Shown one piece after another: positions 54,057 through 63,229 of a stretch of DNA of 64,000 bases. Position numbers and translations under genes: made by a program. The stretch is taken from the NCBI RefSeq assembly GCF_015244675.1, contig NZ_JABCQO010000003.1, forward strand, positions 1 through 64,000. Direction: 5' to 3'. How positions within the stretch are numbered: position 1 is the stretch's first letter; every line of letters begins with the position of its first letter. The notes below the pieces were generated by a model. The model searched no databases. It was not told where the DNA came from and was given only the letters and a program-made list of their open reading frames with translations. The DNA is from Gluconobacter cerevisiae (lineage in GTDB: Bacteria; Pseudomonadota; Alphaproteobacteria; Acetobacterales; Acetobacteraceae).

Positions 54057-54611
54057 ATGACGACCCCGTCTTCCAACCTGTCCTCCACTCTCCTTGGCGC
54101 AGGCTGCTTCTGGTGCGTCGAGGCTGTCTTTACGGGCCTGCGCGGCATTATCTCGGCTGAGCCGGGCTACGCTGGTGGCAGTGTTGAAAACCCGAGCTAT
54201 AAAGACGTCTGCACGGGGCGGACAGGCCATGCCGAAGTTGTGAAAGTCGTGTTCGATCCGGCTGAAATCGGTTTGGAGGACGTACTACGCGTGTTTTTCA
54301 CGACCCATGATCCCACACAGCTCAACCGTCAGGGCAACGATATCGGTACGCAGTATCGGTCCGTTATTTTTGGCGATGCCGCCCAGCAGGACACTGCCAG
54401 CAAAGTTCTGGATGAAATTACTGCGGAAGGTCTGTGGCCAGAGCCGATCGTCACCTCCATTGAAGGTCCGGCCCATTTCTGGCCCGCTGAGGAAGAGCAT
54501 CACGATTATTTCGCCCGCAACCCGCAGACAGCCTATTGCGCGGCCGTCGTAGCGCCCAAGGTTGCCAAGGCACGCAAGCTCTATCGGGATCGTCTCAAAC
54601 AACCGGACTGA
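54057..54611 (+). CDS. msrA: Peptide methionine sulfoxide reductase MsrA
   Basis: Reduces methionine-S-sulfoxide in proteins. Active-site GAGCFWCVEAVF with catalytic Cys17 and a second Cys20 (GCFWC rather than the commoner GCFWG); GYAGGSVENPSYKDVCTGRTGHAEVV carries the conserved substrate pocket and DPTQLNRQGNDIGTQYRS the signature. 184 aa. Short leader after the preceding terminator, with its own promoter presumably inside it. Confidence 0.96.
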   Translation: MTTPSSNLSSTLLGAGCFWCVEAVFTGLRGIISAEPGYAGGSVENPSYKDVCTGRTGHAEVVKVVFDPAEIGLEDVLRVFFTTHDPTQLNRQGNDIGTQYRSVIFGDAAQQDTASKVLDEITAEGLWPEPIVTSIEGPAHFWPAEEEHHDYFARNPQTAYCAAVVAPKVAKARKLYRDRLKQPD

Positions 54612-54662
54612 CAGGCGCGGGGTGCTTTGTCATGGAGAGTTTTTCGGATAACGTGACAAACC

Positions 54663-56045
54663 ATGACAGAAACTCCCGTCTTTCCCACGCTCCGCACCCG
54701 TCAGGCCCGTTACGCAGCGGGCGTGGCACTCCGCAAAACCGTCAAGCGCAGCAGCCACGCGCTCTGGGTGCCTCCAGCCAAACGGCCTGATCCGATCGGG
54801 ATTCTGCTGGAGCAGGGGAAGAGCCGGATTGCGGACCTGCTTCCCATCCGCCATCAGCGCATGAAAGCCTCGCCGTTCGCCTTCCTGCGCGGGGCAGCGG
54901 CGATTATGGCTTCGGACCTGTCCTTTACGCCCGCAACCGGCATACGCGTTCAGTCCTGTGGGGACTGCCATCTCGATAATTTCGGTTGCTATCCGTCTCC
55001 GGAAGGGCTGCCGGTTTTCGATATCAATGATTTCGACGAGACGGCACCTGCGACATTTGAGTGGGATCTCAAACGTCTGGCAACCAGTCTTGTGCTGGCT
55101 GGACGCGAGGCGTCCCTATCTGAGAAAAACTGTCGTCGTCTGGCCGTTTCTGCCGTCCGGCAGTATGTCGAAGAAATTGCGCGTCTGTCGGAATTGACGC
55201 CACTTCAGGCCTGGAATGTGCGGATTGATCTGCGTGCGGTCATAGACGGTATCAAGGACGATACGACGCGCACGGGTATGATGGAGAAAATCCAGTCACA
55301 ACTTAGGGCCATTTCCGGTCATTTCGGGATGATTGACCCCAAATCCTCGGTGCGTCTGAAGGAGCACCCGCCCTTCGTCACGCGCCTGCCGCAGCATAAC
55401 GATATCGTCCGTGGGGCCTTTGCCCGCTATGTCAGCGACCTGCCGCCCGAGCGCAGGATTGTTCTGGAACGCTATGCGTTGCAGGATGTGCTGTTCAAGG
55501 TCGTTGGGGTTGGCAGCGTTGGGACGTTCTGTGCGCTCGGGCTGTTCACCACGGCAGATCATGAGCCGTTGATCCTTCAGATAAAGGAAGCCCAGACATC
55601 CGTACTCGAACCCTTCCAGGGCACTGTGGATCTTCCCAATCACGGGGAGCGCGTCGTGACGGGGCAGCGTATCATGCAGGCCAGTTCGGATACGTTTCTG
55701 GGCTGGACCCAGACCACTGGCAAGCACACGACGGCCCAGACGGGCCGCAAGGCTGGCGGCGGCCGGGACTTTTATGTCCGTCAGACAAAGGATGTGCGTC
55801 TGGCCATGATCGGCGAGAAAATCGAGAACGCTCTTCTGCCCGAATATGCGGCGTTATGCGGGCGGACACTGGGGCGCTCACATGGTCGGTCCGCCGATCT
55901 TTCCCTGTTGGCGGGTTATCTGGGGAAGGGCCAGTCCTTTGCCCGTGCTATCGCTGATTTTGCGGTTCTTTACGCCGATCAGAGCGAAAAGGACTGGAAA
56001 GCCTTTACGCAGGCGATTGCGGACAAACGCGTCTGCTGTGCCTGA
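54663..56045 (+). CDS. DUF2252 protein
   Basis: 460 aa. HQRMKASPFAFLRGAAAIMA, CGDCHLDNFGCYPSPEG, DINDFDETAPATFEWDLKRL and the late ALCGRTLGRSHGRSAD are the hallmarks of DUF2252, which has a kinase-like fold (the CHLDNFG and DFDE segments recall the catalytic loop and Mg loop of aminoglycoside phosphotransferases). Biochemical role unknown. Convergent with the ABC ATPase gene. Confidence 0.85.
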   Translation: MTETPVFPTLRTRQARYAAGVALRKTVKRSSHALWVPPAKRPDPIGILLEQGKSRIADLLPIRHQRMKASPFAFLRGAAAIMASDLSFTPATGIRVQSCGDCHLDNFGCYPSPEGLPVFDINDFDETAPATFEWDLKRLATSLVLAGREASLSEKNCRRLAVSAVRQYVEEIARLSELTPLQAWNVRIDLRAVIDGIKDDTTRTGMMEKIQSQLRAISGHFGMIDPKSSVRLKEHPPFVTRLPQHNDIVRGAFARYVSDLPPERRIVLERYALQDVLFKVVGVGSVGTFCALGLFTTADHEPLILQIKEAQTSVLEPFQGTVDLPNHGERVVTGQRIMQASSDTFLGWTQTTGKHTTAQTGRKAGGGRDFYVRQTKDVRLAMIGEKIENALLPEYAALCGRTLGRSHGRSADLSLLAGYLGKGQSFARAIADFAVLYADQSEKDWKAFTQAIADKRVCCA

Positions 56046-56054
56046 GGTTGAGGC

Positions 56055-57368
56055 TTACTCCTCGTTTTCCAGATGGAAGCGGTCGGACTCCTCGTCGTAA
56101 TCGAAGAGTTCGGCATAACGGGCCCAGCCGATCGCTGTGGTGAGGGTCTGTCGCGCGTAATCGGGCGACATGCTCTCTTCCATCGCTTTGCGGAAACGCG
56201 CGGCGTCCACGACATGGCTTGAACGCTCATCCAGCGTGCCGCGGATGGAGCGGAGCAGGGGCAGGTGATGGAGCAGTGCGGTCCGCATCAGGTCCTTGCG
56301 GGTGTCAGAATCGCCTTCGACGAACGCCTGACCATCGGGCGTAAGCAGGATGTCGCCATCTTCCAGTTCTGCCAGTTCCAGAAGCTGGAGCGATTCCCCG
56401 AGCGGCAGCAGGTCATCGAGCGTCATCTGAAGCCGCTGCGCCAGTTCGGGGAGATCCGCACGGCCGGACAGAGGCTCGCCTTGCAGAACTTCCATCAGCC
56501 CCACCAAAACCTCCACTGCCAGATCGGGCAGGACGATGGAGAAGGGCGGCAGACTCTCACCGGAGCCTGAATGCGACTGAACCAGCTCCGCTTCAGACAC
56601 GATCGGGGCACGACGGGTCATGAGGGTGTAGATCTGGTCCACAAAGCGGCGGAAATCTTCGTCCTCGCGATTGCGCGGATGGGGAAAGGGCACAGCAATT
56701 TCATGCGTGACGCGGCCGGGGCTGGAGGAGAAAATGAGAATGCGGTCGCACATCAGGACGGCTTCCTCAATCCCGTGCGTCGCCAGAAGCATGGCCTTGA
56801 GGGGCAGGCGCTTTTCGTCCCATAGTTCGATCAGATCGGTACGGAGGTTTTCCGCACTCAGCATGTCCAGCGCCGAAAACGGCTCGTCCAGCAGCAACAG
56901 CGACGGCTGAAGGGCCAGTGCGCGGGCAAAGGAGACGCGCTGGCTGAGGGCGTCTGACAGTTCTTTAGGGTAGGCGTTTTCGTAGCCTTCAAGCCCCATG
57001 ACCGCGATAGCAGCGTCCGTCATGGCTTCGCGTTCTGCCTTGGGCAGACGGCGCATTTCCAGACCCAGAGCCACGTTCTGCCGCAGCGTCAGCCAGGGAA
57101 AGAGCGCACCGGACTGAAAGACAGTCGCCACGCCATCCAGCGGGCCGGTCACGGGCGCGTCCTGCCAGAGCACCTCTCCCGACATTGGCGGCGTGAGTCC
57201 GGCCATGATCCGCAGCAAAGAGGATTTCCCGGATCCTGAACGTCCGAGAAGGCCGAGGATTTCTCCGGCTCTCACATCGAAGCTGATGTGATCCAGCACG
57301 ACCAGATCCGTACTGCTTTCCTTGAGATAGGTCTGGCGACATTCGCGAAGGGACAGGAGGGATTTCAT
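56055..57368 (-). CDS. ABC importer ATPase with AAA-associated C-terminal domain
   Basis: NitT/TauT-like ATPase, 437 aa. Walker A GRSGSGKSS (42-50), Q loop FQSGALFPWL, Walker B LLLLDEPFSALD (157-168) and switch His in LATHGIEEA are intact, but the signature reads LSDALSQR (137-144) instead of LSGGMSQR, losing both glycines. After residue 250 comes the AAA-associated domain (EVLVGLMEVLQGEPLSGRADLPELAQRLQM) found fused in this subfamily. It pairs with the double permease 38 bp upstream. No substrate-binding protein is encoded nearby. Confidence 0.88.
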   Translation of the reverse strand: MKSLLSLRECRQTYLKESSTDLVVLDHISFDVRAGEILGLLGRSGSGKSSLLRIMAGLTPPMSGEVLWQDAPVTGPLDGVATVFQSGALFPWLTLRQNVALGLEMRRLPKAEREAMTDAAIAVMGLEGYENAYPKELSDALSQRVSFARALALQPSLLLLDEPFSALDMLSAENLRTDLIELWDEKRLPLKAMLLATHGIEEAVLMCDRILIFSSSPGRVTHEIAVPFPHPRNREDEDFRRFVDQIYTLMTRRAPIVSEAELVQSHSGSGESLPPFSIVLPDLAVEVLVGLMEVLQGEPLSGRADLPELAQRLQMTLDDLLPLGESLQLLELAELEDGDILLTPDGQAFVEGDSDTRKDLMRTALLHHLPLLRSIRGTLDERSSHVVDAARFRKAMEESMSPDYARQTLTTAIGWARYAELFDYDEESDRFHLENEE

Positions 57369-57406
57369 GGATCTGGAATTTCAGCCTGAGGTTCAAAGGG
57401 TATATT

Positions 57407-59050
57407 TCAGAGAGTATATTTTTGGGCCGCATTCACGGCGAGAGGTTGCAGGATCAGACGGTCGAGCAGCATGGACAGCAGCGTCAGCAGCATCAGGGCA
57501 AGGATCTGTGCGCCCAAGGCACCGCCGAGCACTTCGGACAGCAGGGTGGCGCCCAGACCGCTATCGGATGGGACGAAAGCCTCCGCCACCATCACAGCGT
57601 TCCAGACCGGCACCACGGCCGTCAACAGACCGCCGCAGAGTTCGGGAGCGATGGCGGGCAGGAGCAGTCTGCGCCACAGGAGGAACCCTCGCAGCCTCAA
57701 TCCCGCCGCGACCTGACGTAGCCCTGAAGGAATAGCCTTTGCCGCGTCCAGAACCACGATCCCGACCAGCCAGTGCGCGCCCAGAAAAAGCAGCACAACT
57801 GCGGAATTGAGCCCCAGTTCCCGACACAGCGGATAGAGCAGGACGGCCGGGAAGAGTCCACAGGCCGCAACGGCACTCCGGCACAGATTCCGCAACGCGG
57901 GTTTGCGTTCGCTGATCAGAAGACCCAGCGGCACCCAGATCAGAATGCAGAGAACAAGTGTTTCGCAGACATGCGACAGTGTCAGAATGCTTTCCACGAG
58001 GTCTGATGGAACAAGCCGCAGCAGACCGGCATGGTAGATCGCATACACCAACAGAAGCAGCGAGATGATCGGAAGGATCGCGCTCGGGAACTCGCGGGAA
58101 GCCACGTCCTGCCCGGGAAGAATGCATCGGGCACGCCCGATCCGCCAGTTTCCGATCCAGGCAAGAGCCTCGCCCAGTGTTCCGCTGAGCCAGAGCATCG
58201 GTTTTGTCCGCCGCCAGAGCGTCAGCAGCCAGGACTGGGGGCGAGGACGTTCCTCCAGAGGGCCTTCCGGCCGGTAACGCTGCGCCCAGCCCAGAACCGG
58301 ACGCATGACGGCCTGATCGACAAGGAGAATCAACAGGAGAATGAGGAGCGAGATTTCAACAATTCTGAGCGGGTGATGATCCAGCATGGCGTGGAGGACT
58401 ATTGCGCCACATCCTCTGTCCGTACGATGGCTCATCAGCATCATCAGACCTTCCGCAGCCAGAAGGCGCACCCAGAACGCCGGCATGGCCTGCATGGCCC
58501 TGAACGTTGTCAGCGGCACTGCAACGGGAATTTGCAGGCGCCAGAAACGCTGCCACCCCGTCATCCGCAGGCCGGTCGCTACCTCGTCGAGGGCGGGTGG
58601 GAGCGTATCTTCCGCATCCAGAACAGCCGTGACGATCCGCCAGATCATGCTGGAGGCCGCAACCAGAACGATGGTCACGGATGCTGGAAAAACAGCCGCA
58701 CAGATCCCGATCAGACCAAGACCCGGAACTGCTCGGGCGACCGAAAGAGCGGGGATCAGGAAAGCCCTGAAGCGCGGCCACTGACACGCGGCTCCGGATA
58801 CCAGCAGAGAGATAACCACAACGGTCATGAGCGACAGAGCGACATGCAGCAGGGTCAGGGCTGCGGCGCTCCAGACGCCAACAGAGACGCCCGGCAACGC
58901 CCCCGACACGACAGGCACAGCTGGGGCATGTCGGACAACAAGGAGCGCAACTGCGGTTACACAGAACAGGATCGAAAGCTCGACGCCGCTCATGCGCTGG
59001 CGCCAGCGATGCATGATCCGCAGGGGCATGGCCATCGGGCTGCCCGTCAT
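57407..59050 (-). CDS. ABC importer permease, two fused halves
   Basis: 547 aa with about 12 membrane helices. Two permease cores are fused: EAA-loop equivalents EVATGLRMTGWQRFWRLQIP (first half) and QVAAGLRLRGFLLWRRLLLP (second half) are each followed by helices typical of binding-protein-dependent permeases. Fused permeases go with AAA-associated ATPases, as here. The substrate is unknown; nitrate, sulfonate or metal-like ligands are common for relatives. Start could be the M at residue 6. Confidence 0.85.
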   Translation of the reverse strand: MTGSPMAMPLRIMHRWRQRMSGVELSILFCVTAVALLVVRHAPAVPVVSGALPGVSVGVWSAAALTLLHVALSLMTVVVISLLVSGAACQWPRFRAFLIPALSVARAVPGLGLIGICAAVFPASVTIVLVAASSMIWRIVTAVLDAEDTLPPALDEVATGLRMTGWQRFWRLQIPVAVPLTTFRAMQAMPAFWVRLLAAEGLMMLMSHRTDRGCGAIVLHAMLDHHPLRIVEISLLILLLILLVDQAVMRPVLGWAQRYRPEGPLEERPRPQSWLLTLWRRTKPMLWLSGTLGEALAWIGNWRIGRARCILPGQDVASREFPSAILPIISLLLLVYAIYHAGLLRLVPSDLVESILTLSHVCETLVLCILIWVPLGLLISERKPALRNLCRSAVAACGLFPAVLLYPLCRELGLNSAVVLLFLGAHWLVGIVVLDAAKAIPSGLRQVAAGLRLRGFLLWRRLLLPAIAPELCGGLLTAVVPVWNAVMVAEAFVPSDSGLGATLLSEVLGGALGAQILALMLLTLLSMLLDRLILQPLAVNAAQKYTL

Positions 59051-59080
59051 GGTGCGTGCTGTCCTCGTTCCTGATGGAAA

Positions 59081-59105
59081 CCAGAGGTTAAAAAGAGACC
59101 TCTGG
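59081..59105. terminator. Hairpin between dut and the ABC operon
   Basis: CCAGAGGT (59081-59088) and ACCTCTGG (59098-59105) are exact complements with a 9-nt loop. On the minus strand it is followed by TTTCC, a weak tail; on the plus strand a T6 run starts 11 nt later. Likely ends the dut transcript. Confidence 0.45.
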
Positions 59106-59156
59106 AAGTCTCAAGTGTTTTTTGCATGCCAGGGGAATTTTGAGACCGTTAGGGGA

Positions 59157-59612
59157 TCAGTGGCCGGTGCTACCAAAACCGCTGTGACCCCGCGCGGTCT
59201 CGTCCAGCGTCTCGACTTCCGACCAACGCAGACGCGAAACGGGGGCGAGAACGCCCTGTGCGATCCGGGTACCACGTTCGACCGTAAAGGGTTCGGTGCC
59301 CGCGTTCATGACGATGATGCGAAGCTCGCCGCGATAGTCTTCGTCAATGGTGCCGGGGGAATTGGGCAGGGTAATGCCGTGCTTGAGCGCCAGCCCCGAG
59401 CGCGGACGGACCTGAAGCTCATAAGCAGGCGGCAGGGCAATGCACAGCCCGGTCGGCACAAGGACGCGCTCACCCGGAGCGATCGTCATGGGAGCGTCCA
59501 CAGCGGCCAGAAAGTCGAAGCCCGCAGCACCGGCAGTGGCGTAGGCAGGGAGGGGAAGTCCCTCGGAATGAGGCAGGCGCGTGATGCGCACATCAATCAG
59601 GTCTGTCGTCAT
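59157..59612 (-). CDS. dut: dUTP diphosphatase
   Basis: Trimeric dUTPase, making dUMP and keeping uracil out of DNA. Motifs: [13 protein letters not shown] (1), [10 protein letters not shown] (2), [20 protein letters not shown] (3), [10 protein letters not shown] (4) and [10 protein letters not shown] (5). 151 aa. It is the third gene of a ubiE-coaBC-dut run on the minus strand, separated from coaBC by 19 bp. Confidence 0.97.
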   Translation of the reverse strand: MTTDLIDVRITRLPHSEGLPLPAYATAGAAGFDFLAAVDAPMTIAPGERVLVPTGLCIALPPAYELQVRPRSGLALKHGITLPNSPGTIDEDYRGELRIIVMNAGTEPFTVERGTRIAQGVLAPVSRLRWSEVETLDETARGHSGFGSTGH

Positions 59613-59631
59613 GACCCTGTCTTACCCCGGA

Positions 59632-60831
59632 TTATGCGCCCTGTGAAAGCGGGTTGGCGAAGAAGGCGACAATCCGTTCAACGAGCTGTTCCGCAACGTC
59701 TGTCTTGTCCATTTCCGGCCAGCTTTGCAGGCCATGATCGTCAATCAGGCTGACGGTATTACGCATGGCACCGAACACGCCATGACGGACATCATTGGCT
59801 ACCAGCCAGTCACATCCCTTGCGCAGACGCTTGGCCTGCGCGTTTTGCAGCACATCATCCGTTTCGGCCGCAAACCCGACAACAAGACGCGGGCGCTGGG
59901 ACGAGCGGCAGAGCGTCGCCAAAATATCGGGGTTCTCCACCAGTTCGAGCGTGGGGGGCCCGTCACCGTTCTTTTTGATCTTACCGGGGGCAATGTCTTT
60001 TGCGCGCCAGTCGCTGACGGCTGCCGTGCAGATTGCGGCGTCTACGGGTAGTGCGGCTTCACAGGCAGCGAGCATCTCACGCGCTGTCTGGACCGGAATG
60101 CGGTGTACGCCCTCCGGCACAGGGATCGAGACCGGACCGCTGACCAGCGTGACAGTCGCGCCACGTTTCGCCAGAGCTGCAGCAATGGCATAGCCCTGCC
60201 GTCCCGAGGAATGGTTTGACAGGAAGCGCACGGGATCGAGCGGCTCAACCGTTGGGCCTGCCGTCACCAGAACGTGACGACCGGACAGAGACCGATCCGG
60301 CGTTAGAAGACGCAGAATCGCATCGCGGATAACGGGAGGTTCGCTCAGACGTCCGGCACCGACTTCACCGCAGGCCATGCTGCCCACATCAGGGCCGATG
60401 ACGGAAACACCGCGTGCCTCCAGCAGCTTCAGATTGGCCTGTGTGGCGGGGTGCTCCCACATCCGCACATTCATAGCCGGAGCCAGCAGAATGGGGGACG
60501 TGGTCGCGAGAAGCAGTGTGGTCGGCAGATCATCCGCCAGCCCGTGGGCCATACGCGCCATGATGTTGGCTGTGGCGGGGCAGACAACGACCAGATCCGC
60601 GCTCCGGGCCAGTGCGATATGGCCGATTTCGCTTTCCTGCGTGGGTTCGAACAGCGTGTCATGAACACGCTCGCCCGCCAGCGTTTCAAGGCTGAGCGGC
60701 GTGACAAAGGCCTTGGCGGCTTCGGTCATGACCGGCGTGACGGCAATACCATCCGCCCGCAGCAGGCGCACGAGTTCGAGCGCCCGGAACGCCGCGATCC
60801 CTCCAGAGACGATCAGCAGGACGCGGCGCAT
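59632..60831 (-). CDS. coaBC: Bifunctional PPC decarboxylase / PPC synthetase
   Basis: Two steps of coenzyme A synthesis. Residues 1-180 form the FMN-dependent decarboxylase CoaC (VLLIVSGGIAAFRALELVRLL; catalytic APAMNVRMWEHPA; MACGEVGAGRLSEP with the flap Cys), and residues 190-399 the synthetase CoaB (HVLVTAGPTVEPLDPVRFLSNHSSGRQGYA; WLVANDV). ATG 60831 directly begins the CoaC fold. 399 aa. The start lies just 5 nt after the ubiE stop. Confidence 0.97.
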   Translation of the reverse strand: MRRVLLIVSGGIAAFRALELVRLLRADGIAVTPVMTEAAKAFVTPLSLETLAGERVHDTLFEPTQESEIGHIALARSADLVVVCPATANIMARMAHGLADDLPTTLLLATTSPILLAPAMNVRMWEHPATQANLKLLEARGVSVIGPDVGSMACGEVGAGRLSEPPVIRDAILRLLTPDRSLSGRHVLVTAGPTVEPLDPVRFLSNHSSGRQGYAIAAALAKRGATVTLVSGPVSIPVPEGVHRIPVQTAREMLAACEAALPVDAAICTAAVSDWRAKDIAPGKIKKNGDGPPTLELVENPDILATLCRSSQRPRLVVGFAAETDDVLQNAQAKRLRKGCDWLVANDVRHGVFGAMRNTVSLIDDHGLQSWPEMDKTDVAEQLVERIVAFFANPLSQGA

Positions 60832-60835
60832 GGTC

Positions 60836-61624
60836 TTACAGACGCCAGCCGGAATGGATGGCGGCGATACCACCTGACAAATTGCGGTACTGCACCTGCT
60901 CCAGCCCCGCATCCCGCATCATCTGGGCCAGCGTTTCCTGATCGGGGAACATACGGATGCTCTCGGCGAGATACTGGTAGCTCTCGGAATCCTTGGCGAT
61001 GATCTGTCCCATTTTAGGCAGAACCTGAAAGGACCAGAGATCGTAAATCGGTGCGAGGGCCGCAATCTCGACCTGTGAAAATTCGAGGCAGAAGAAGCGT
61101 CCGCCCGGTTTGAGGACACGCCGTGCTTCACGCAGAACTGCCGACTTGTCTGTGCAGTTGCGCAGGCCAAAGGCAATCGTCACGCGATCGACGGAACAGT
61201 CGGGCAGGGGGATGGCTTCCGCGTCCACGACACAGACCTCGATCTTGCCGATCAGCCCGGCCTTGATGGCGCGGTCACGCCCGACGGACAGCATGGCCGC
61301 ATTGATATCGGACAGGATGGCCGGGCCACCACCGGCACGCAGCCAACCAAACGTGATGTCACCCGTACCACCCGCCAGATCCAGCAGCTTCATATTGGGG
61401 CGCGGGTTGAGCATCCCAACGAAAATGCGCTTCCAGACGCGGTGAATTCCCAGCGACATCACGTCATTCATGATGTCATATTTCCCGGCGACGCTCTCGA
61501 ACACCTCCCGGACCATCGTCTTTTTCTGGCCACGCGGGACATTGCGGTAGCCGAAATCGATGGTGTCCTCGGCTTGTGCGGAGGACTGGGAGGGCGAGGC
61601 GTTGTGTTCTGCGCTATCGGTCAT
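60836..61624 (-). CDS. ubiE: Ubiquinone biosynthesis C-methyltransferase UbiE
   Basis: SAM-dependent C-methylation of the quinone ring. FESVAGKYDIMNDVMSLGIHRVWKR is the N-terminal signature, LLDLAGGTGDITF the SAM motif, RVTIAFGLRNCTDK the second UbiE signature. ATG 61624 is used (262 aa); the frame is open upstream over mutM but has no family character. Acetic acid bacteria use ubiquinone as electron carrier for periplasmic dehydrogenases. Divergent from mutM across 30 bp. Confidence 0.96.
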   Translation of the reverse strand: MTDSAEHNASPSQSSAQAEDTIDFGYRNVPRGQKKTMVREVFESVAGKYDIMNDVMSLGIHRVWKRIFVGMLNPRPNMKLLDLAGGTGDITFGWLRAGGGPAILSDINAAMLSVGRDRAIKAGLIGKIEVCVVDAEAIPLPDCSVDRVTIAFGLRNCTDKSAVLREARRVLKPGGRFFCLEFSQVEIAALAPIYDLWSFQVLPKMGQIIAKDSESYQYLAESIRMFPDQETLAQMMRDAGLEQVQYRNLSGGIAAIHSGWRL

Positions 61625-61654
61625 GGGGCAATCGATATATCGTTGAGGCCAGCC

Positions 61655-62488
61655 ATGCCAGAGCTTCCAGAAGTCGAAACTATCATGCGCGGGTTTCGTG
61701 ATGCCTTCGAAGGGCATCGAATCAGCCATGTTTCCGTCAACCGCCCCGATCTTCGATGGCCGTTTCCCGCAGATCTGCGGGAGAAGCTGGAAGGTCGGCG
61801 CGTTCTCTCGTTCCGCAGACGCGCGAAGTATATTCTCATGCGTCTTGAAGGCGGCTGGAGTATGCTGTTGCACTTAGGCATGTCGGGCCGACTCACGATC
61901 GGCAGGGCCGGGACGAACGCGACTCCACCAGCACATGAACATCTGGTTCTGGAGACGGACAGCGGTGCGCGGGCAGGGCTTGTCGACCCTCGACGCTTTG
62001 GCAGCGTCGATCTTGTCCGCACAGATGGGGAGGAGGATCATCGCCTTCTCGCTCATCTGGGACTGGAGCCGCTTTCCGACACCATGACCAGCCCCGCGCT
62101 GGCGAGCCTGTTTCGAGGCAGGCGTACACCGGTCAAGTCAGCTTTACTGGATCAAAAGCTGATTGCTGGTCTTGGCAATATTTATGTCTGCGAAGCCCTG
62201 TTTCGCTGCGGCATTCATCCCGAACGACAGGCCGGCACACTGACCGCCATCGAAACCCATGCTCTGTCAGAGGCCATTCCACAGATTCTGGAGCAGGCGA
62301 TCGCTTCCGGCGGGTCGTCTCTGCGCGACTATGTGCAGGCTGACGGTACCAAAGGCGGCTTTCAGGACCTGCATCTTGTCTATGGACGGGAAGGGGAGCC
62401 CTGTCCGAATTGTGGAGACACCAGTCCGATCCAGCGCATCACGCAGTCCGGACGTTCGACGTTCTTCTGCCCGACCTGTCAGAAATAA
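61655..62488 (+). CDS. mutM: Formamidopyrimidine-DNA glycosylase
   Basis: Removes 8-oxoguanine and FaPy. After Met removal the N-terminal PELPEVETIMRGF provides catalytic Pro and Glu; KYILMRLEGGWSMLLHLGMSG carries Lys and the void-filling region; LDQKLIAGLGNIYVCEALF is the H2TH; the C-terminal zinc finger CPNCGDTSPIQRITQSGRST...CPTCQK ends the 277-residue protein. ATG 61655 is fixed by PELPEVE. Confidence 0.98.
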   Translation: MPELPEVETIMRGFRDAFEGHRISHVSVNRPDLRWPFPADLREKLEGRRVLSFRRRAKYILMRLEGGWSMLLHLGMSGRLTIGRAGTNATPPAHEHLVLETDSGARAGLVDPRRFGSVDLVRTDGEEDHRLLAHLGLEPLSDTMTSPALASLFRGRRTPVKSALLDQKLIAGLGNIYVCEALFRCGIHPERQAGTLTAIETHALSEAIPQILEQAIASGGSSLRDYVQADGTKGGFQDLHLVYGREGEPCPNCGDTSPIQRITQSGRSTFFCPTCQK

Positions 62489-62624
62489 CTGCAGAGGGAA
62501 GCGGGGGCGGAAAGATGCCCCCATCCTGTGTAAAATGTGCAAAACGCTTGACGAGACCCGTCAGAGGGGAGTAGAGGGCGCCAACCATTTACGCGACCAA
62601 AACGCAAAGTGAACCGAAAGATCC

Positions 62625-62894
62625 ATGGCAAACACAGCTTCTGCCCGTAAGCGCATCCGTCAGAATGAACGTCGCCGTGAGCGCAACGTCGCCCGCATGT
62701 CCCGTATGCGTACGTTCATCAAGAAGGTCGAACTCGCCATCCAGTCCGGCGACAAGTCCGCTGCTGCGGAAGCCTTCAAGGTTGCACAGCCGGAAATGCA
62801 GCGCGCAGCAGGCAAGGGCGTGATCGCAAAGAACACGATCAGCCGCAAGCTGTCCCGTCTGTCCGCCCGCGTGAAGGCTCTGGCAACCGCCTGA
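62625..62894 (+). CDS. rpsT: 30S ribosomal protein S20
   Basis: 89-residue helical, basic protein: [21 protein letters not shown] and the C-terminal [26 protein letters not shown] are classical S20. It binds 16S rRNA early in assembly. Located 136 bp after mutM and before dnaA, a usual alphaproteobacterial position, and followed by a strong terminator. Confidence 0.98.
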   Translation: MANTASARKRIRQNERRRERNVARMSRMRTFIKKVELAIQSGDKSAAAEAFKVAQPEMQRAAGKGVIAKNTISRKLSRLSARVKALATA

Positions 62895-62917
62895 GCTTCA
62901 CCTTCGGGTTGGAATTG

Positions 62918-62954
62918 AAGAACGCGCTCCCCTCCAGGAGCGCGTTCTTTTTTG
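62918..62954 (+). terminator. Intrinsic terminator of rpsT
   Basis: AAGAACGCGCTCC (62918-62930) and GGAGCGCGTTCTT (62937-62949) are perfect complements with a 6-nt loop, followed by a T run. It isolates dnaA from rpsT. Confidence 0.93.
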
Positions 62955-63229
62955 ACTGCACCCCAGAACTTTTCCCCGAGCGTCTGACTTTGGGTTGCTT
63001 ATGAGGAACACCCTCATGACATCCCGCTGAACCCTTCGTGTTCCAGCTTGCTTCGGGCAGTGCGGACGCCTATCCTGAGCGTTCGACAAAAAAGTATCGG
63101 ATGTCTGGCTCTCCGGAAATTTTCCTGCGTTCCTGCTGCGGATTTTCTGTCGAGAGCACAACCGCCCTGCGCGCAGGGACCAACAACTGATGCCCGCGTG
63201 CTGCGGGAATGGATATGAAAGGGGGTACA

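Noticed and set aside
58031-59074. 347-codon plus-strand open frame antisense to the permease
   Set aside because: Gln/Arg/Asp-rich composition without a fold; shadow of the permease gene.
62955-63229. Origin of replication next to dnaA
   Set aside because: No DnaA-box cluster or AT-rich unwinding region; in many alphaproteobacteria the origin is not beside dnaA.
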